In this document: positions 44,444 through 53,294 of the stretch, one piece after another
How positions within the stretch are numbered: the stretch's first letter is position 1
Layout: every line of letters starts with the position of its first letter
Assembly (NCBI GenBank): GCA_018608405.1
Contig: JABAZP010000006.1
Coordinates: forward strand, 53,427 to 117,426
Reading direction: 5' to 3'
DNA: 64,000 nucleotides
Source: Flavobacteriales bacterium
GTDB taxonomy: Bacteria; Bacteroidota; Bacteroidia; Flavobacteriales_E; Vicingaceae
Made by a program: the position numbers and the translations under genes
The notes under the pieces: model-generated
Told to the model about the DNA's origin: nothing
Databases searched by the model: none
Seen by the model: only the letters and a program-made list of their open reading frames with translations

Positions 44444-44517
44444 CACTCCAAATTGCACGGCTGAATGCCAAGCAAATTTAGGATAATCTATTTTGTTAAA
44501 TCAACATAATTGAAGGA

Positions 44518-45624
44518 ATGAAAGATGTTTTAGATCGAGAAGAATTAGCGATGGACATGAATCCTGTTATTTCTAAAATGTTCAACACCGAACATGAGCA
44601 AGTTGTTTTTTGCCAAGATAAAGCAAGTGGTTTAAAAGCAATAATCGCAATTCACAACACCACTTTAGGTCCGGCATTGGGAGGAACGAGAATGTGGAAT
44701 TACAACAATGAAATTGAAGCATTGAACGATGTATTGCGTCTTTCAAGAGGAATGACCTTCAAAGCTTCCATTAGTGGATTAAACTTAGGCGGTGGAAAAG
44801 CCGTAATTATCGGTGACTCTTACACCCAAAAATCAGAAGCACTATTCAGAAGGTTTGGCAAATTTGTTGAAAGTTTAAGTGGTAAATACATTACTGCGGA
44901 AGATGTTGGCATTTCACCAAAAGACATGGAGTGGGTGAATATGGAAACCAAACATGTGAGCGGGTTGCCAAAAACATTAGGTGGCAGTGGAGACCCTTCT
45001 CCTGTGACTGCTTACGGTGTTTACATGGGAATGAAAGCAGCGGCTAAAAAACAATATGGTTCAGATAATTTAGGGGGCAAGAAAGTTGTAGTTCAAGGTG
45101 TTGGTCATGTTGGAGAAACATTGGTTAAACACCTTTCAAAGGAAGGGGCGCTAGTTACCATAGCTGATATAAATCAAGACAGAGTTTCTAGAATCGCTAT
45201 GGAATTCGGAACACAGGTCGTTGAAGGAGATGGTATCTACGATTTAGATATGGACATTTACGCTCCTTGTGCTTTGGGTGCTACCTTAAATGATAATACG
45301 ATTGAAAGGTTGAAGTGCAGTGTAATAGCAGGAGCGGCGAATAATCAGTTACAAGATGAAATAGTCCACGGAAGAAGATTAATGGAGAAAGGTGTTTTGT
45401 ATGCTCCAGATTTCTTGATTAATGCTGGTGGGTTAATTAATGTTTATCGAGAGGTAACCGGAACTTCTGAAGCAAGAGCAATGGAGTTAACAGAAAATAT
45501 TTATCAAACAACAACTGATATCTTCAACCGATCAAATGCTGACGGATTAACACCGCAAGAAGCAGCTATGGGAATAGCGAAAGATAGAATTGAAGCAATA
45601 GCAAAAATCAAAAGCGTACTCTAG
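44518..45624 (+). CDS. Leu/Phe/Val (Glu-type) amino-acid dehydrogenase
   Basis: 368 residues, the length of leucine/phenylalanine dehydrogenases. Catalytic-domain blocks: IAIHNTTLGPALGGTRMW, and ISGLNLGGGKAVIIGDS with the catalytic Lys. The NAD-binding Rossmann motif is VVVQGVGHVGETLVKHL. The later APCALGATLNDNTI and GAANNQLQD are also conserved. It deaminates branched-chain or aromatic amino acids to 2-oxo acids; side-chain preference cannot be read from the sequence. nusB starts 3 bp downstream. Confidence 0.92.
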   Translation: MKDVLDREELAMDMNPVISKMFNTEHEQVVFCQDKASGLKAIIAIHNTTLGPALGGTRMWNYNNEIEALNDVLRLSRGMTFKASISGLNLGGGKAVIIGDSYTQKSEALFRRFGKFVESLSGKYITAEDVGISPKDMEWVNMETKHVSGLPKTLGGSGDPSPVTAYGVYMGMKAAAKKQYGSDNLGGKKVVVQGVGHVGETLVKHLSKEGALVTIADINQDRVSRIAMEFGTQVVEGDGIYDLDMDIYAPCALGATLNDNTIERLKCSVIAGAANNQLQDEIVHGRRLMEKGVLYAPDFLINAGGLINVYREVTGTSEARAMELTENIYQTTTDIFNRSNADGLTPQEAAMGIAKDRIEAIAKIKSVL

Positions 45625-45627
45625 CAA

Positions 45628-46572
45628 ATGCTGAATAGAAGAATACTTAGAGTTAAGGTTTTACAATCGTTGTATGCCTATTTTCAATCGGAAGGGTCAG
45701 ACTTAGCAAAGGCTGAAAAGTCATTAAAAATGAGTATAGATAGGGTGTATGAACTGTACCTTCACTATTTGATTTTGCCAATTGAACTGGCCAATGCTGC
45801 CGAAGTTCAAATGGAAGAGGCGAGAAACAAAGCGCTTCCTACAGAAGAGGATAAAAATCCAAATAGAAAATTCGTTGATAGTTTTTTAATTCAAGCACTT
45901 AATGACAATGCTGCATTGCAAAGAAAAGTGTCTGATTATAAAATTTCTTGGAGCGCTGATCCAGATTTGGTTAGAAAACTTTGGAAGAAAATTAAGGACA
46001 GCAAGCTGTATTTAGATTTTTTGGAAGAAGAAGATAGCTCTGCTTCACATAGGAAGTTTGTAGAAAAAATTTACAGCAACTTTATTTTAGACAACGATGA
46101 TTTTTACAATCATTTTCAAGAACGAAGTATTTTTTGGGACTTTGAGGATAGCGATTATTGCATAAATATGGCTATTCGCTATGTTGGCAAAATTAAGGCG
46201 GCTGACAAATACAAGGTGCTGCCTGAAATGTATAAAGACCCTGAAGAGGATGATCGATTCGTTAAAAACCTTTTTCGAAAAGCGATTAACAACGATGCGG
46301 AAAATGCTAAATTAATTGAGGACAAGACTCAAAATTGGGAAGTTGAGCGAATCGCAGTAATGGATGTTTTACTAATGAAAATGGCCATTACCGAATTCCT
46401 AAACTTTTCTTCCATTCCGGTAAAGGTTACCATGAATGAATACATCGAGTTGTCTAAACAATTTAGCACCCAAAAGAGTAAAATCTTTATTAATGGAGTG
46501 TTGGATAAGCTTCTGGCAGAATTTAAAAGAGAGGATAAATTAAAAAAGACCGGTAGAGGTTTAATGCAATAA
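45628..46572 (+). CDS. nusB: Transcription antitermination protein NusB (long form)
   Basis: 314 residues, more than twice the 139 of E. coli NusB. The N-terminus (MLNRRILRVKVLQSLYAYF) is RNA-binding-like and the C-terminal NusB fold holds IAVMDVLLMKMAITEFL and VTMNEYIELSKQFSTQKSKIFINGVLDKL. The extra length lies in the middle, at about residues 60-200. Long NusB is normal for Bacteroidota. NusB joins NusE in rRNA antitermination. It heads a conserved chain with DUF1573, yajC, ybbR-like and coaE. Confidence 0.93.
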   Translation: MLNRRILRVKVLQSLYAYFQSEGSDLAKAEKSLKMSIDRVYELYLHYLILPIELANAAEVQMEEARNKALPTEEDKNPNRKFVDSFLIQALNDNAALQRKVSDYKISWSADPDLVRKLWKKIKDSKLYLDFLEEEDSSASHRKFVEKIYSNFILDNDDFYNHFQERSIFWDFEDSDYCINMAIRYVGKIKAADKYKVLPEMYKDPEEDDRFVKNLFRKAINNDAENAKLIEDKTQNWEVERIAVMDVLLMKMAITEFLNFSSIPVKVTMNEYIELSKQFSTQKSKIFINGVLDKLLAEFKREDKLKKTGRGLMQ

Positions 46573-46583
46573 AAGTAATAACC

Positions 46584-47078
46584 ATGAAAAGCGTAGCAAT
46601 TTTAGCAACTTTTGTAGCACTTATAAGTTTAGGTGCTTGTAATGATACATCAAAAAATAACGACGACAACGTTGATGTAACAACTGATTTAATTAATAAC
46701 AATGCGACAGCAGAAGAAGGAGCAGTTGTTAGTGATGAGGAACTTCCAAAGTTTGAGTTTGAAGAAACAGTTTTGCAGTTTGGCGAAATCTCTCAAGGTG
46801 AAAAAGTAAAAAGACTTTTTACCTTCACCAACGTTGGAAAAACAAACTTGATCATATCCGACGCAAAAGGCAGTTGTGGTTGTACGGTTCCATTGTGGCC
46901 TAGAAACCCAATTGCTCCGGGAGAAGAAGGAGAAATTGAGGTAGTATTCAACAGTAACGGTAAATCAGGTCACGTAAAAAACACAGTAACTTTAGTCGCT
47001 AACACAGTGCCAAACGTAATGGTATTGGCCATTGAAGGAGATGTATTAGTACCACAAACACAAAAAACAGAACAGTAA
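46584..47078 (+). CDS. DUF1573 domain protein, probable lipoprotein
   Basis: 164 residues. A signal peptide ends in SLGAC, a lipobox with the lipidated Cys near residue 19. After an Asn/Asp-rich linker the DUF1573 beta-sandwich (Ig-like) follows: [47 protein letters not shown]. The CGC motif and the [21 protein letters not shown] segment are typical. Function unknown; it is probably anchored in a membrane facing the periplasm. The stop overlaps the yajC start by 1 nt. Confidence 0.92.
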   Translation: MKSVAILATFVALISLGACNDTSKNNDDNVDVTTDLINNNATAEEGAVVSDEELPKFEFEETVLQFGEISQGEKVKRLFTFTNVGKTNLIISDAKGSCGCTVPLWPRNPIAPGEEGEIEVVFNSNGKSGHVKNTVTLVANTVPNVMVLAIEGDVLVPQTQKTEQ

Positions 47079-47407
47079 TGAATGTATTAGGAATATTTTT
47101 AATGTCACCGGGAACAGGTGGCGGAGGTATAATGGATTTTCTTCCATTAATTTTAATCGTAGTTGTTTTCTACTTTTTCATGATTCGTCCTCAGTTGAAA
47201 AAACAAAAAGAGACGAAGAAATTTAGAGAAAATCTTGCCAAAGGAGACCAGGTGGTAACCATTGGTGGTGTGCACGGAAAAATCTCAGAAATGAAAGAAA
47301 ATACAGTTGTACTAGAAATTGCAAACGACGTAAGAATTACGGTTGAGAAAGCTGCAATTTCTTCGGATTTTGCTACTGAAGCAGGTATTTCTTCAAAAGC
47401 AAAATAA
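47078..47407 (+). CDS. yajC: Preprotein translocase accessory subunit YajC
   Basis: 109 residues. A single membrane helix at about 20-38 ([19 protein letters not shown]) is followed by [53 protein letters not shown], the YajC domain. It associates with SecDF at the translocon. It overlaps the preceding lipoprotein gene by 1 nt, and the ybbR-like gene starts 44 bp downstream. Confidence 0.97.
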   Translation: MNVLGIFLMSPGTGGGGIMDFLPLILIVVVFYFFMIRPQLKKQKETKKFRENLAKGDQVVTIGGVHGKISEMKENTVVLEIANDVRITVEKAAISSDFATEAGISSKAK

Positions 47408-47451
47408 ATACAAGGTTCAACTTTTGTATTTTCACAAAAAGGTAAACCACT

Positions 47452-48429
47452 GTGAAAAATAAAATCAAAAACTTAATTTTTGATTCAAATAAAGGGAAGA
47501 TCAAGCTCAATGAACGGGCTTCGATCTTCTTTTTTTGTTTAGTGTTATCAACTTTTTTTTGGTTTCTTTCTTCACTTTCAAAGCAATACACCACCAATCT
47601 AACTATACCTGTAGAATACGGCTCGTTTAATAAAGAGTTCATTCTAACGGAAAAACCCATTGATTTTATTGAGATTCAAGTTTCAGGTAGTGGTTTCGAA
47701 TTACTTGGTGAACAAATGAGTTTGAATAGAAATAGTTTGAAGGTAAATTTAAGTGAAGCGTTGAAACTTGGTAAAAATCGGTTTGGAATTCCAACGTCCA
47801 AAATGCAGAATGAAATATATCAGTATTTGGATAAAGACATTCGGTTTGAACGAATAACGTCAGATTCAATTCTTTTTAAAACGGATAAAAGAGTAACGCG
47901 TTCCGTTAAAGTAGTGCCGGATGTTGAGCTTTCTTTTGAAAGTAGTTATAATTTGATGGGTGATATAACGGTTAACCCGAAAATGGTAGAGATTTCCGGG
48001 GCACAAGCGGAATTAGACTCGATACAGTTTTTAACTACGAAAAAATTAAAATACGACGAGGTTAGTGATTCTATAGCTATAACGTATCTTTTTTCGAAAG
48101 ATGAACGTTTTCAATCGCTGGACATAGTTCCTAATGAAATTTCGATTTTGGTTCCCGTTGATAAATTTACAGAGAAGTCCTTTGAATTACCTATTGAATG
48201 GAATGGTGATGTTTCAATTCGAACCTTTCCTAATAAAGTAAAGGTTGTATTCTTAGTTCCATTGTCAAATTATGAGCAGCTAACAGAGCAAGGCATTTCG
48301 GCGCTTGTTAATTTAACAGAGGGGTATCAGAAGAAGAGGAAACTAAAAGTTGAAATAAAAGGTGTGCCCGATTTTGCAAAATTATTAAGAGTTGAGCCCG
48401 AAAAAATTGAATTTATTATTAAACAGTAG
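47452..48429 (+). CDS. YbbR-like domain protein (CdaR-type)
   Basis: 325 residues from a GTG at 47452. An N-terminal membrane helix at about 24-42 (IFFFCLVLSTFFWFLSSL) is followed by a long beta-rich extracytoplasmic part with YbbR-like repeats (TNLTIPVEYGSF, VKVVPDVELSF). In Firmicutes CdaR regulates the di-adenylate cyclase CdaA; no cyclase lies nearby, so a link to c-di-AMP is not shown. coaE starts 3 bp after its stop. Confidence 0.85.
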   Translation: MKNKIKNLIFDSNKGKIKLNERASIFFFCLVLSTFFWFLSSLSKQYTTNLTIPVEYGSFNKEFILTEKPIDFIEIQVSGSGFELLGEQMSLNRNSLKVNLSEALKLGKNRFGIPTSKMQNEIYQYLDKDIRFERITSDSILFKTDKRVTRSVKVVPDVELSFESSYNLMGDITVNPKMVEISGAQAELDSIQFLTTKKLKYDEVSDSIAITYLFSKDERFQSLDIVPNEISILVPVDKFTEKSFELPIEWNGDVSIRTFPNKVKVVFLVPLSNYEQLTEQGISALVNLTEGYQKKRKLKVEIKGVPDFAKLLRVEPEKIEFIIKQ

Positions 48430-48432
48430 CAC

Positions 48433-49044
48433 ATGTTGAAGGTTGGAATAACAGGAGGAATGGGTAGTGGAAAATCTACCGTATGTAACATTCTAAAAAA
48501 TTTGGGAGTTCCGGTTTTTAGCTCGGATGATGTTGGAAAAATGCTTTTAAACAACGATGATTATTTGAAAAGTCAAATCAAGAAAAAATTTGACAGTGAT
48601 ATGTACACATCATCAGGAACAATAGATCGAGAGCGAATGGCGAGATTGGTGTTTAACAACCCTGATGAATTAAAAAAGCTAAATGAACTGGTTCATCCTC
48701 GTGTTAAAGCTGAATTTGATAGTTGGTGCAAAAAGAATGAGAAAAAACCATACGTAGTAAAAGAGGCTGCCATTTTATTTGAGACCGATCAGCACAAAGA
48801 ACTTGACAAAATGGTGACGGTGTTTTGTCCGAAAGAAGAGCGTATTCGACGAATAATCAAACGCGACGAGGTAACAAAAGAATCAGTAGAAAAGCGAATG
48901 CTTCATCAATATTCAGATGCAGAAAGAAATGCTCTGGCAGACTTTATTATAATGAATGATGGAAATGAAGAGTTACTTCCTCAAGTAAAGGAGTTACACG
49001 AATTGCTATTGAACGAGTATACAAGAGATAAGGCCCTTTTTTAA
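48433..49044 (+). CDS. coaE: Dephospho-CoA kinase
   Basis: 203 residues. It phosphorylates dephospho-CoA in the last step of CoA synthesis. The P-loop is GGMGSGKSTV (residues 7-16). SSDDVGKMLL, LVHPRVKAEFD and RIIKRDEVTKESVEKRM (lid) are all recognisable. The stop TAA shares TTAA with the stop of the convergent threonylcarbamoyl-AMP synthase gene. It ends the nusB operon. Confidence 0.96.
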   Translation: MLKVGITGGMGSGKSTVCNILKNLGVPVFSSDDVGKMLLNNDDYLKSQIKKKFDSDMYTSSGTIDRERMARLVFNNPDELKKLNELVHPRVKAEFDSWCKKNEKKPYVVKEAAILFETDQHKELDKMVTVFCPKEERIRRIIKRDEVTKESVEKRMLHQYSDAERNALADFIIMNDGNEELLPQVKELHELLLNEYTRDKALF

Positions 49045-49655
49045 TCGTCTAGTTGACCAATTCCTTGTCGAATAATTTCAGGATATCCACTCGTTAGGTC
49101 TACTACTGTAGATGCTTCATTGTTGCCAAAACCACCGTCAATAACCATATCGACAAGATCTCCATATTTTTCATAAATCAATTCAGGATCGGTAGTGTAC
49201 TCTATAACTTCATCGTCATCGTGCACGGAAGTTGCAATAAGTGGATTACCAAAGTTTTCGACTATTGATCTGCAAATTGGATTGTCCGGAATTCGAATTC
49301 CTAGTGTTCTCTTTTTATTCTTAAAAAGCTTTGGAATACTGTTGTTGGCTTCTAATATGAAGGTAAATGCACCAGGAAGATTTCTCTTCAGTAACTTAAA
49401 AGTAGCAGAGTCGAACTGTTTGGTGTATTCTGAAATGTGGCTGAGGTTATAAAATACAAAAGAGAAATTTGCCTTCTCGACCTTTACTTCTTTAATTTTT
49501 GCGACTCTTTCAATTGCACTACGACTGTTTATATCACACCCAATGGCATAAACTGTATCAGTGGGGTAAATAATAACTCCCCCAGCTTGAAGGCATTCGG
49601 AAATGCGCTTCAAGTCTTTTGGGTTCGTATTATTTTCGTAAAGCTTCAGTAGCAT
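49041..49655 (-). CDS. L-threonylcarbamoyladenylate synthase (TsaC/Sua5/YwlC family)
   Basis: 204 residues. The SUA5/YciO/YrdC fold: GGVIIYPTDTVYAIGCDI for the N-terminal nucleotide-binding block, NLPGAFTFILEANN, RIPDNPICRSIV and FGNPLIATSVHDDDE. Members make threonylcarbamoyl-AMP for t6A37 of tRNAs. YciO paralogues exist and lack clear function, so the product name is by homology. Its start is directly next to the stop of the transaldolase gene at 49656, and its stop overlaps coaE. Confidence 0.85.
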   Translation of the reverse strand: MLLKLYENNTNPKDLKRISECLQAGGVIIYPTDTVYAIGCDINSRSAIERVAKIKEVKVEKANFSFVFYNLSHISEYTKQFDSATFKLLKRNLPGAFTFILEANNSIPKLFKNKKRTLGIRIPDNPICRSIVENFGNPLIATSVHDDDEVIEYTTDPELIYEKYGDLVDMVIDGGFGNNEASTVVDLTSGYPEIIRQGIGQLDD

Positions 49656-50312
49656 TTACTTGTTTGTTTTTGCGTGATCTTCTAAAAATTTTGCCAAGCC
49701 TATGTCTGTTAATGGGTGCTTTAATAAGGCAGTTATTGCACTTAATGGACCTGTCATAACATCTGCACCAATTTTAGCACAATCAATAATGTGCATTGGG
49801 TGACGAATAGAAGCTGCTAGAATTTCCGTCTCGAAAAAGTAGTTGTCGTAAATCGTTCTAATTTCATCTATTAAATTCAACCCATCGGTCGACACATCGT
49901 CTAGTCTACCAATAAATGGCGAAACGTAAGTTGCTCCAGCTTTCGCGGCTAACAATGCTTGTCCGGCGCTAAAAATCAAGGTACAATTGGTTCTAATTCC
50001 TTTTGAAGTGAAATATTTAATTGCTTTCACACCTTCTTTAATCATTGGCACTTTAACAACGATTTGCTCGTGCAATGCTGCTAGGGCTTCACCTTCTTTT
50101 ACCATTCCGTCAAAGTCAGTTGAGATAACTTCAGCGCTTACATCTCCATCAACAATGTTGCAAATGTCAATGTAGTGTTGCTTTACTTTTTCGTCACCAC
50201 TAATTCCTTCTTTTGCCATTAACGAAGGGTTGGTCGTTACACCGTCTAGTATACCCATGTCTTGGGCTTCTCTAATTTGATCTAGGTTGGCAGTGTCAAT
50301 AAAAAATTTCAT
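49656..50312 (-). CDS. fsa: Fructose-6-phosphate aldolase / short transaldolase
   Basis: 218 residues, the short transaldolase class. The Schiff-base lysine is K87 in IVVKVPMI. FFIDTANLDQIREAQDMGILDGVTTNPSL, IRTNCTLIFSAGQALLA and VSPFIGRLDDVS are diagnostic. With the split transketolase it can serve the non-oxidative pentose pathway; the sequence alone does not separate transaldolase from fructose-6-phosphate aldolase activity. It is immediately upstream of the threonylcarbamoyl-AMP synthase gene with no spacer. Confidence 0.92.
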   Translation of the reverse strand: MKFFIDTANLDQIREAQDMGILDGVTTNPSLMAKEGISGDEKVKQHYIDICNIVDGDVSAEVISTDFDGMVKEGEALAALHEQIVVKVPMIKEGVKAIKYFTSKGIRTNCTLIFSAGQALLAAKAGATYVSPFIGRLDDVSTDGLNLIDEIRTIYDNYFFETEILAASIRHPMHIIDCAKIGADVMTGPLSAITALLKHPLTDIGLAKFLEDHAKTNK

Positions 50313-50431
50313 TCAAGTCTTATTTTAGTTTGTGCGAAGTTAAATAGTGGAGGAGGTACTTGCAAATAAAGATTTGAACAAAAAGTAAGTATATGTGATA
50401 TATAAAAGTTGGAAGTTTAGGGCACAAAAAA

Positions 50432-50530
50432 TGGGTAAGCTACTTACATCGCACCGCTACAACCATCTACCCTTGCTGCCTTCCGACCCTGGGGGATTCA
50501 ACGGGAGCTGGTCGTATAAGACTTACCCGT
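50432..50530 (-). ncRNA. ffs: Signal recognition particle RNA, small bacterial type (4.5S)
   Basis: About 98 nt on the minus strand. Its ends pair: GGGTAAG...CTTACCC. The conserved SRP Alu-less domain core is present: CAGGGTCGGAAGGCAGCA (reading minus strand) with the GGAA tetraloop and the asymmetric A-rich loop side. This binds Ffh for co-translational targeting. The 3' end is followed by a T run (TTTTTTG) that can serve as the terminator. On the minus strand TACCTTTA upstream is a 7/8 match to TAnnTTTG. Confidence 0.93.
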
Positions 50531-50603
50531 GGTAAAGGTAACAAATTGTTTAACTCTACGATAAATATTTTCAAATAAAATCAAGCTTAGCCCTTAGTTT
50601 TTC

Positions 50604-50611
50604 TATCTTTG
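50604..50611 (+). promoter_or_regulatory. -7 box upstream of the DUF4199 gene
   Basis: TATCTTTG matches TAnnTTTG perfectly and lies 25 bp before the ATG at 50636. It also shows that the TTG at 50609 is not the start. Confidence 0.55.
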
Positions 50612-50635
50612 TTTGAAACCATAAAATATAAGACC

Positions 50636-51187
50636 ATGACAGATACTACTAACTATGATATGAATAAAGAACAACCTTCAAAAATGAAAAGTGCTTTAAA
50701 TTTCGGAGCAATTTTAGGGCTGATTTTAATGGTGCTAAGTTTAGTGACCTATGTTTTTGAAATGTATGAAAACCAAGCATTCGGTTATTTAAGTTGGGTG
50801 GTTATTATTGCAGGAATAGTAATTGGAATTAGAAAATATAGAGACGGAGTTCTAGGAGGGTTCATTTCTTACAGCAATGCTTTAGGTTATGGAGTATTGA
50901 TAACATTGTTTGCATCAATTATTGTTAGTTTTGCAAACTACGTTTACTTGGGTTTTATAGATACTTCCTTTATAGATTACACACTAGAGCAAACAGAAAT
51001 TCAAATGATTGAACAAGGTCAGCCGGAAGAGGCAATTGAAATGGCAATGGCTTGGACCAGTAAAATGGTTTCCCCAATAGGTATTTTTATAATGGGAATT
51101 TTGGGAACTACGTTCATGGGTTCTATAGTGTCATTAATTGCTGCTGCATTTTTGAAAAACGATCCAGATTCATTTGAAAACGCATAA
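50636..51187 (+). CDS. DUF4199 membrane protein
   Basis: 183 residues from the ATG at 50636 (MTDTTNYDMNKEQ). Four hydrophobic helices: FGAILGLILMVLSLVTYVFEM, YLSWVVIIAGIVIGIRKY, GYGVLITLFASIIVSFANYVYL and a C-terminal IGIFIMGILGTTFMGSIVSLI. The DGVLGGFISYSNALGYG segment and the ELETYIEQ-type middle are typical of DUF4199. In Bacteroidota it is usually found just upstream of a DPM1-like glycosyltransferase, as here (12 bp), so the pair may act together. Function unknown. Confidence 0.88.
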   Translation: MTDTTNYDMNKEQPSKMKSALNFGAILGLILMVLSLVTYVFEMYENQAFGYLSWVVIIAGIVIGIRKYRDGVLGGFISYSNALGYGVLITLFASIIVSFANYVYLGFIDTSFIDYTLEQTEIQMIEQGQPEEAIEMAMAWTSKMVSPIGIFIMGILGTTFMGSIVSLIAAAFLKNDPDSFENA

Positions 51188-51199
51188 GAAACTACTCCT

Positions 51200-52156
51200 T
51201 TGAAAAAAGACATTTCCATAGTAATTCCGCTTTTAGATGAAGAGGAATCTCTTTCTGAATTAAACGATTGGATCAAAAAGGTTCTGACTGAACACAAGTT
51301 CAGTTACGAGGTGCTTTTTATTGATGACGGTAGTAATGATCGGTCATGGTCAATAATTGAAGAGCTCAATAAGCAAGATTGCTCCGTAAAGGGAATCAAA
51401 TTTAGACGGAATTATGGCAAGTCTGCGGCATTAAATGTTGGTTTTGAAGCAGCAGAAGGCGACGTCGTTTTTACCATGGATGCTGACTTACAAGATAGTC
51501 CTGAGGAGTTACCTGAAATGTACAAGATGATTACTGAGCAAAACTTTCATATTGTTTCAGGTTGGAAGAAAAAAAGGTATGATCCTCTTTCTAAAACAAT
51601 TCCTACAAAGTTGTTTAACTGGGCGACTCGAAAAATGACGGGTATTCATTTAAATGACTTCAACTGTGGGTTAAAGGCTTATCAAAGTGATGTAGTTAAA
51701 AACATAGAAGTATATGGAGAAATGCATCGCTACATTCCAGCCATTGCTAAATGGGCAGGGTTCACAAGGATAACAGAAAAAGTAGTTTCTCACCAAGAGC
51801 GAAAATATGGTGTCACCAAGTTTGGTTTAGAAAGATTTATCAACGGTTTTTTAGATTTACTATCTATCAATTTTGTCGGAAAATTTGGTAAACGACCCAT
51901 GCACTTTTTTGGCACCTTGGGTACCATAATGTTTGTAATTGGATTTGGAATGGTGGTTTATGTGCTAGGTGAGAAAATAGTTTATTTATACGAAGGAATA
52001 AGCGCACCATTGGTTGCCGATAAACCACATTTCTACGTAGCACTTACTTCAATGATAATTGGCGTGCAAATGTTTTTAGTAGGATTTTTAGGCGAATTAA
52101 TTTCGAGAAGTTCTCCAAATAGGAATAATTACAAAATAGAAAAGGAGCTTGGATAA
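51200..52156 (+). CDS. Family 2 glycosyltransferase, DPM1/GtrB-like
   Basis: 318 residues from a TTG at 51200 (no ATG upstream in frame). GT2 domain: SIVIPLLDEEESLSEL, FIDDGSNDRSW, FTMDADLQDSPEELPEM and FNCGLKAYQSDVV. Two C-terminal transmembrane helices (TLGTIMFVIGFGMVVYVLG and FYVALTSMIIGVQMFLVGFLG) match enzymes that make polyprenyl-phosphate sugars. Probably a polyprenyl-phosphate hexose or related synthase in cell-surface assembly. It overlaps the next GT4 gene by 8 nt. Confidence 0.9.
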   Translation: MKKDISIVIPLLDEEESLSELNDWIKKVLTEHKFSYEVLFIDDGSNDRSWSIIEELNKQDCSVKGIKFRRNYGKSAALNVGFEAAEGDVVFTMDADLQDSPEELPEMYKMITEQNFHIVSGWKKKRYDPLSKTIPTKLFNWATRKMTGIHLNDFNCGLKAYQSDVVKNIEVYGEMHRYIPAIAKWAGFTRITEKVVSHQERKYGVTKFGLERFINGFLDLLSINFVGKFGKRPMHFFGTLGTIMFVIGFGMVVYVLGEKIVYLYEGISAPLVADKPHFYVALTSMIIGVQMFLVGFLGELISRSSPNRNNYKIEKELG

Positions 52157-53282
52157 TCTTCCAAAAAAGGTCATTATTCTTGGCACTGCATGGCCGTTTA
52201 GAGGTGGATTGGCGGCTTACAATGAGCGCCTAGCTAACGAGCTAGAAGACAAGGGTATTTCAACTGAAATCATAACCTTCACTACGCAATACCCCAATAT
52301 TTTATTTCCTGGGAAAACTCAATTTTCAGAAGAACCCTCAACGTTTTCTAGCATTAAAAGAAAATTGAGTAGCATCAATCCTATTTCGTGGTGGACTACG
52401 GCGAAGTATATTAACCGCCAACAACCTGATCTCGTAATCACACGATATTGGATTCCATTTATGGGACCTTGCCTTGGTTCAGTTGTTCGATTATTGAATA
52501 AAAAGATTAAAGTGATTTGTCTGTTAGACAATGTAGTGCCTCATGAGAAACGCATAGGCGATGTAGCTTTTACGAAGTATTTTGTAAAGCCCATCCAGAA
52601 ATACATTGCTATGAGTCGGACGGTAATGGATGATTTATATTCTTTTAAAAATGGAGGGTCGTGCATTTTAAATCCTCATCCTGTTTTTGACAATTTTGGA
52701 GAAAAGTTAAGTCAAGAAGTGGCCAAAAGAGAATTGGATTTGAACTTAGAAGACGATTACATCCTATTTTTTGGATTCATACGGAAATACAAAGGTCTTG
52801 ATTTAGCAATTCGAGCATTTGCAGAATGGAAAGACAACTTGCCGAATAAAAAATTAATTATAGCAGGTGAGTTTTATGGAGATGCCGACTTTTATTATTC
52901 GTTAGCGGAAGAGTTAGGGGTTAAAAAAGATATCATCTGGCATACTGACTTTATTCCCGATAGCAAGGTGAAATATTATTTTTCTGCTTGCGATGTGGTA
53001 TTGCAACCTTATTATTCAGCAACACAAAGTGGTGTAACGCAAATTGCTTATCAGTTTGAAGTTCCAATGATTGTAACAAAAGTTGGAGGATTACCAGAAT
53101 TAGTACAGCATGGAGAAACAGGTTACTTGGTGGAGCAAGACCCAAACGATATTGCAAAGCATGTGGTAGAATTCTACGAAAAGGGTAAGGCGTCTTTTAA
53201 AGCAGATATGAAGCAAGCCAAGGAGCAATTTTCTTGGAAAACCCTGGTAAATAATTTTATCAAGCTTTATCAGGAAAGTTAA
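52149..53282 (+). CDS. Family 4 glycosyltransferase
   Basis: 377 residues from a TTG at 52149, overlapping the previous gene by 8 nt. GT-B fold: GTAWPFRGGLAAYNERLANEL near the start, then LFFGFIRKYKGLDLAIRAF. The donor-site block is CDVVLQPYYSATQSGVTQIAYQFEVPMIVTKVGGLPELVQHGETGYLV, with the glutamate of EX7E-type patterns changed (QSGVTQIAY). The sugar donor is unknown. It joins a surface-polysaccharide-like block with the DPM1-like, SIS and HAD genes. Confidence 0.88.
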   Translation: MDNLPKKVIILGTAWPFRGGLAAYNERLANELEDKGISTEIITFTTQYPNILFPGKTQFSEEPSTFSSIKRKLSSINPISWWTTAKYINRQQPDLVITRYWIPFMGPCLGSVVRLLNKKIKVICLLDNVVPHEKRIGDVAFTKYFVKPIQKYIAMSRTVMDDLYSFKNGGSCILNPHPVFDNFGEKLSQEVAKRELDLNLEDDYILFFGFIRKYKGLDLAIRAFAEWKDNLPNKKLIIAGEFYGDADFYYSLAEELGVKKDIIWHTDFIPDSKVKYYFSACDVVLQPYYSATQSGVTQIAYQFEVPMIVTKVGGLPELVQHGETGYLVEQDPNDIAKHVVEFYEKGKASFKADMKQAKEQFSWKTLVNNFIKLYQES

Positions 53283-53290
53283 TACTTTTG
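53283..53290 (+). promoter_or_regulatory. Possible internal -7 box immediately before the SIS gene
   Basis: TACTTTTG matches TAnnTTTG in the short gap after the GT4 stop, ending 4 bp before the ATG. If active, the transcript would be leaderless. No -33 is clear, and the genes are also close enough to be one operon. Confidence 0.3.
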
Positions 53291-53294
53291 CAAC

